A stretch of DNA of 64,000 nt from Ilyomonas sp965199905 (GTDB lineage Bacteria > Bacteroidota > Bacteroidia > Chitinophagales > Chitinophagaceae): the NCBI GenBank assembly GCA_965199905.1, contig OZ241366.1, forward strand, positions 930,001-994,000, written 5' to 3'. Positions 63,315-64,000 of the stretch are shown here, piece after piece. The stretch's first letter is position 1. The number at the start of each line of letters is the position of its first letter. The notes below the pieces were generated by a model that worked only from the letters and a program-made list of their open reading frames with translations, made no database searches and had not been told where the DNA came from. The translations under genes were made by a program, and so were the position numbers.

Positions 63315-64000
63315 ATTTTCTTACGCAAACGCAAGCGATGTTGCAGGAGCAGTAGAAATGCTTACACAAAATAAGCACGCAAAAATAGTAGCCGGCGGCA
63401 CTAATATTCTCGACCTGATGAAGGAAGGTGTTATGAGCCCGACTGAACTGGTAGACGTAAATGCGCTTTCTTATAATAAAATAGAAGAGATTGAAGGCGG
63501 TGGTTTACGGCTTGGCGCTGTTGTAACCAATGCCGACACCGCCTATCATCCTTTAATTGAAGAACGTTACCCGTTGCTGGCAAAGGCAATATTGGCGGGC
63601 GCTTCGGCACAACTGCGCAACATGGCTACCGATGGCGGCAACCTGATGCAGCGTACCCGTTGTTATTATTTCTATGACCTTGCTACGGCTTGCAATAAAA
63701 GAGAACCCGGCACCGGCTGCGCTGCCATTAAAGGCTATAACCGCATACATGCCATACTTGGCTGGAGCGATAGCTGTATTGCGACATTCCCATCAGATAT
63801 GTGTGTGGGTCTGGCTGCACTTGAGGCAACAATACGGGTTACGGGAAGCAATGGCGAACGAACCATACCGATAGCCGATTTTCACCGCCTGCCCGGAGAC
63901 ACGCCGCAGTTTGATAATAATTTGCAACCCGACGAGGTGATTACAGCAATTGACCTGCCTGCAAAAGGCTTTGCAAAAAACTTCGCCTATCTTAAAATAA
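63307..64000 (+). CDS. paoB: PaoB-like FAD subunit, second copy (cut by window end)
   Basis: Starts at ATG 63307, preceded by AAAGAAGGAGG, and is open to the window edge (231 codons). IVAGGTNILDLMKE, ATDGGNLMQRTRCYYFYD, CNKREPGTGCA and CIATFPSDMC show the FAD motifs and the 4Fe-4S Cys insertion, as in the first copy. The missing 3' third and any Mo subunit lie beyond the window. Confidence 0.88.
   Translation, partial: MNKFSYANASDVAGAVEMLTQNKHAKIVAGGTNILDLMKEGVMSPTELVDVNALSYNKIEEIEGGGLRLGAVVTNADTAYHPLIEERYPLLAKAILAGASAQLRNMATDGGNLMQRTRCYYFYDLATACNKREPGTGCAAIKGYNRIHAILGWSDSCIATFPSDMCVGLAALEATIRVTGSNGERTIPIADFHRLPGDTPQFDNNLQPDEVITAIDLPAKGFAKNFAYLKI

Noticed and set aside
1..64000. Full recoding of TAG to glutamine in this organism
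   Set aside because: Normal genes end at TAG (1628, 10765, 44796) without sensible extension, and other broken genes carry TAA and TGA.
1..64000. tRNA, rRNA and riboswitch genes
   Set aside because: No cloverleaf-like TTCGANNCC context, rRNA segment or known riboswitch core was seen by eye; a covariance-model scan would be needed to be sure.

Overview
The window reads as chromosome of a Bacteroidota bacterium, most likely of the Chitinophagaceae type (inference). The signs are a SusE/F-type outer-membrane protein next to glycan hydrolases, TonB-dependent receptors with N-terminal carboxypeptidase-regulatory-like domains, Cys-lipobox lipoproteins, an ECF sigma/anti-sigma pair, DUF892, GH127 and GH87 enzymes, and few Shine-Dalgarno sites. 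I found no tRNA, rRNA, CRISPR array or replication origin.

Layout. 0-5 kb: the end of an alpha-glucan utilisation locus (SusE/F tail, two paralogous GH13 amylases, a GH87 alpha-1,3-glucanase/mycodextranase-like enzyme). 5-9.8 kb: ECF sigma, zinc-finger anti-sigma, DUF417 membrane protein, a cytosolic GH13 alpha-glucosidase and small proteins. 10.2-10.6 kb: a decayed partial copy of a rhodopsin/blh locus. 10.7-17.8 kb: a minus-strand run of PPC-domain protein, OB-like secreted protein, a large FAD/Fe-S oxidoreductase, an enolase-superfamily enzyme and a TPP-dependent pyruvate oxidase-like enzyme, with short hairpin repeats between genes. 18.8-30.2 kb: two TonB-receptor loci with small Cys/His-rich proteins (probably metal or metallophore related), and an S41 protease with an outer-membrane barrel. 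30.3-42.9 kb: a stress and storage-sugar region (CMD protein, treZ remnant, GH13 remnant, three DUF421 proteins, FAD/Rieske oxidoreductase, GlgX, PncC, broken Mn-catalase, DUF892). 43.3-47.3 kb: a PaoABC-like molybdenum aldehyde oxidoreductase; a second copy starts at 62.8 kb and runs off the end. 47.7-50.9 kb: DUF2243 protein, a microbial rhodopsin interrupted by one in-frame TAG, and a convergent Brp/Blh retinal-forming oxygenase. 51-55.9 kb: RBBP9-like hydrolase, pyrophosphatase, PQQ sugar dehydrogenase, AsmA-like protein. 55.9-59.5 kb: a scrapyard of truncated genes and insertion sequences. 59.8-62.4 kb: GH127 beta-L-arabinofuranosidase-like enzyme.

How it fits together. The intact genes suggest a soil or plant-surface heterotroph that breaks down alpha-glucans and arabinosides, oxidises sugars and aldehydes in or near the envelope, and may once have used, or may still use, light through a retinal proton pump. 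The strongest general feature is decay. At least ten loci are partial or internally deleted copies of recognisable genes, and several repeat families sit between them. The most interesting objects are the rhodopsin (D-T-K motif, single amber codon in the helix B-C loop), its ruined duplicate 39 kb away, two families of inverted-repeat elements, and the nested deletion/insertion junctions at 56-59 kb.
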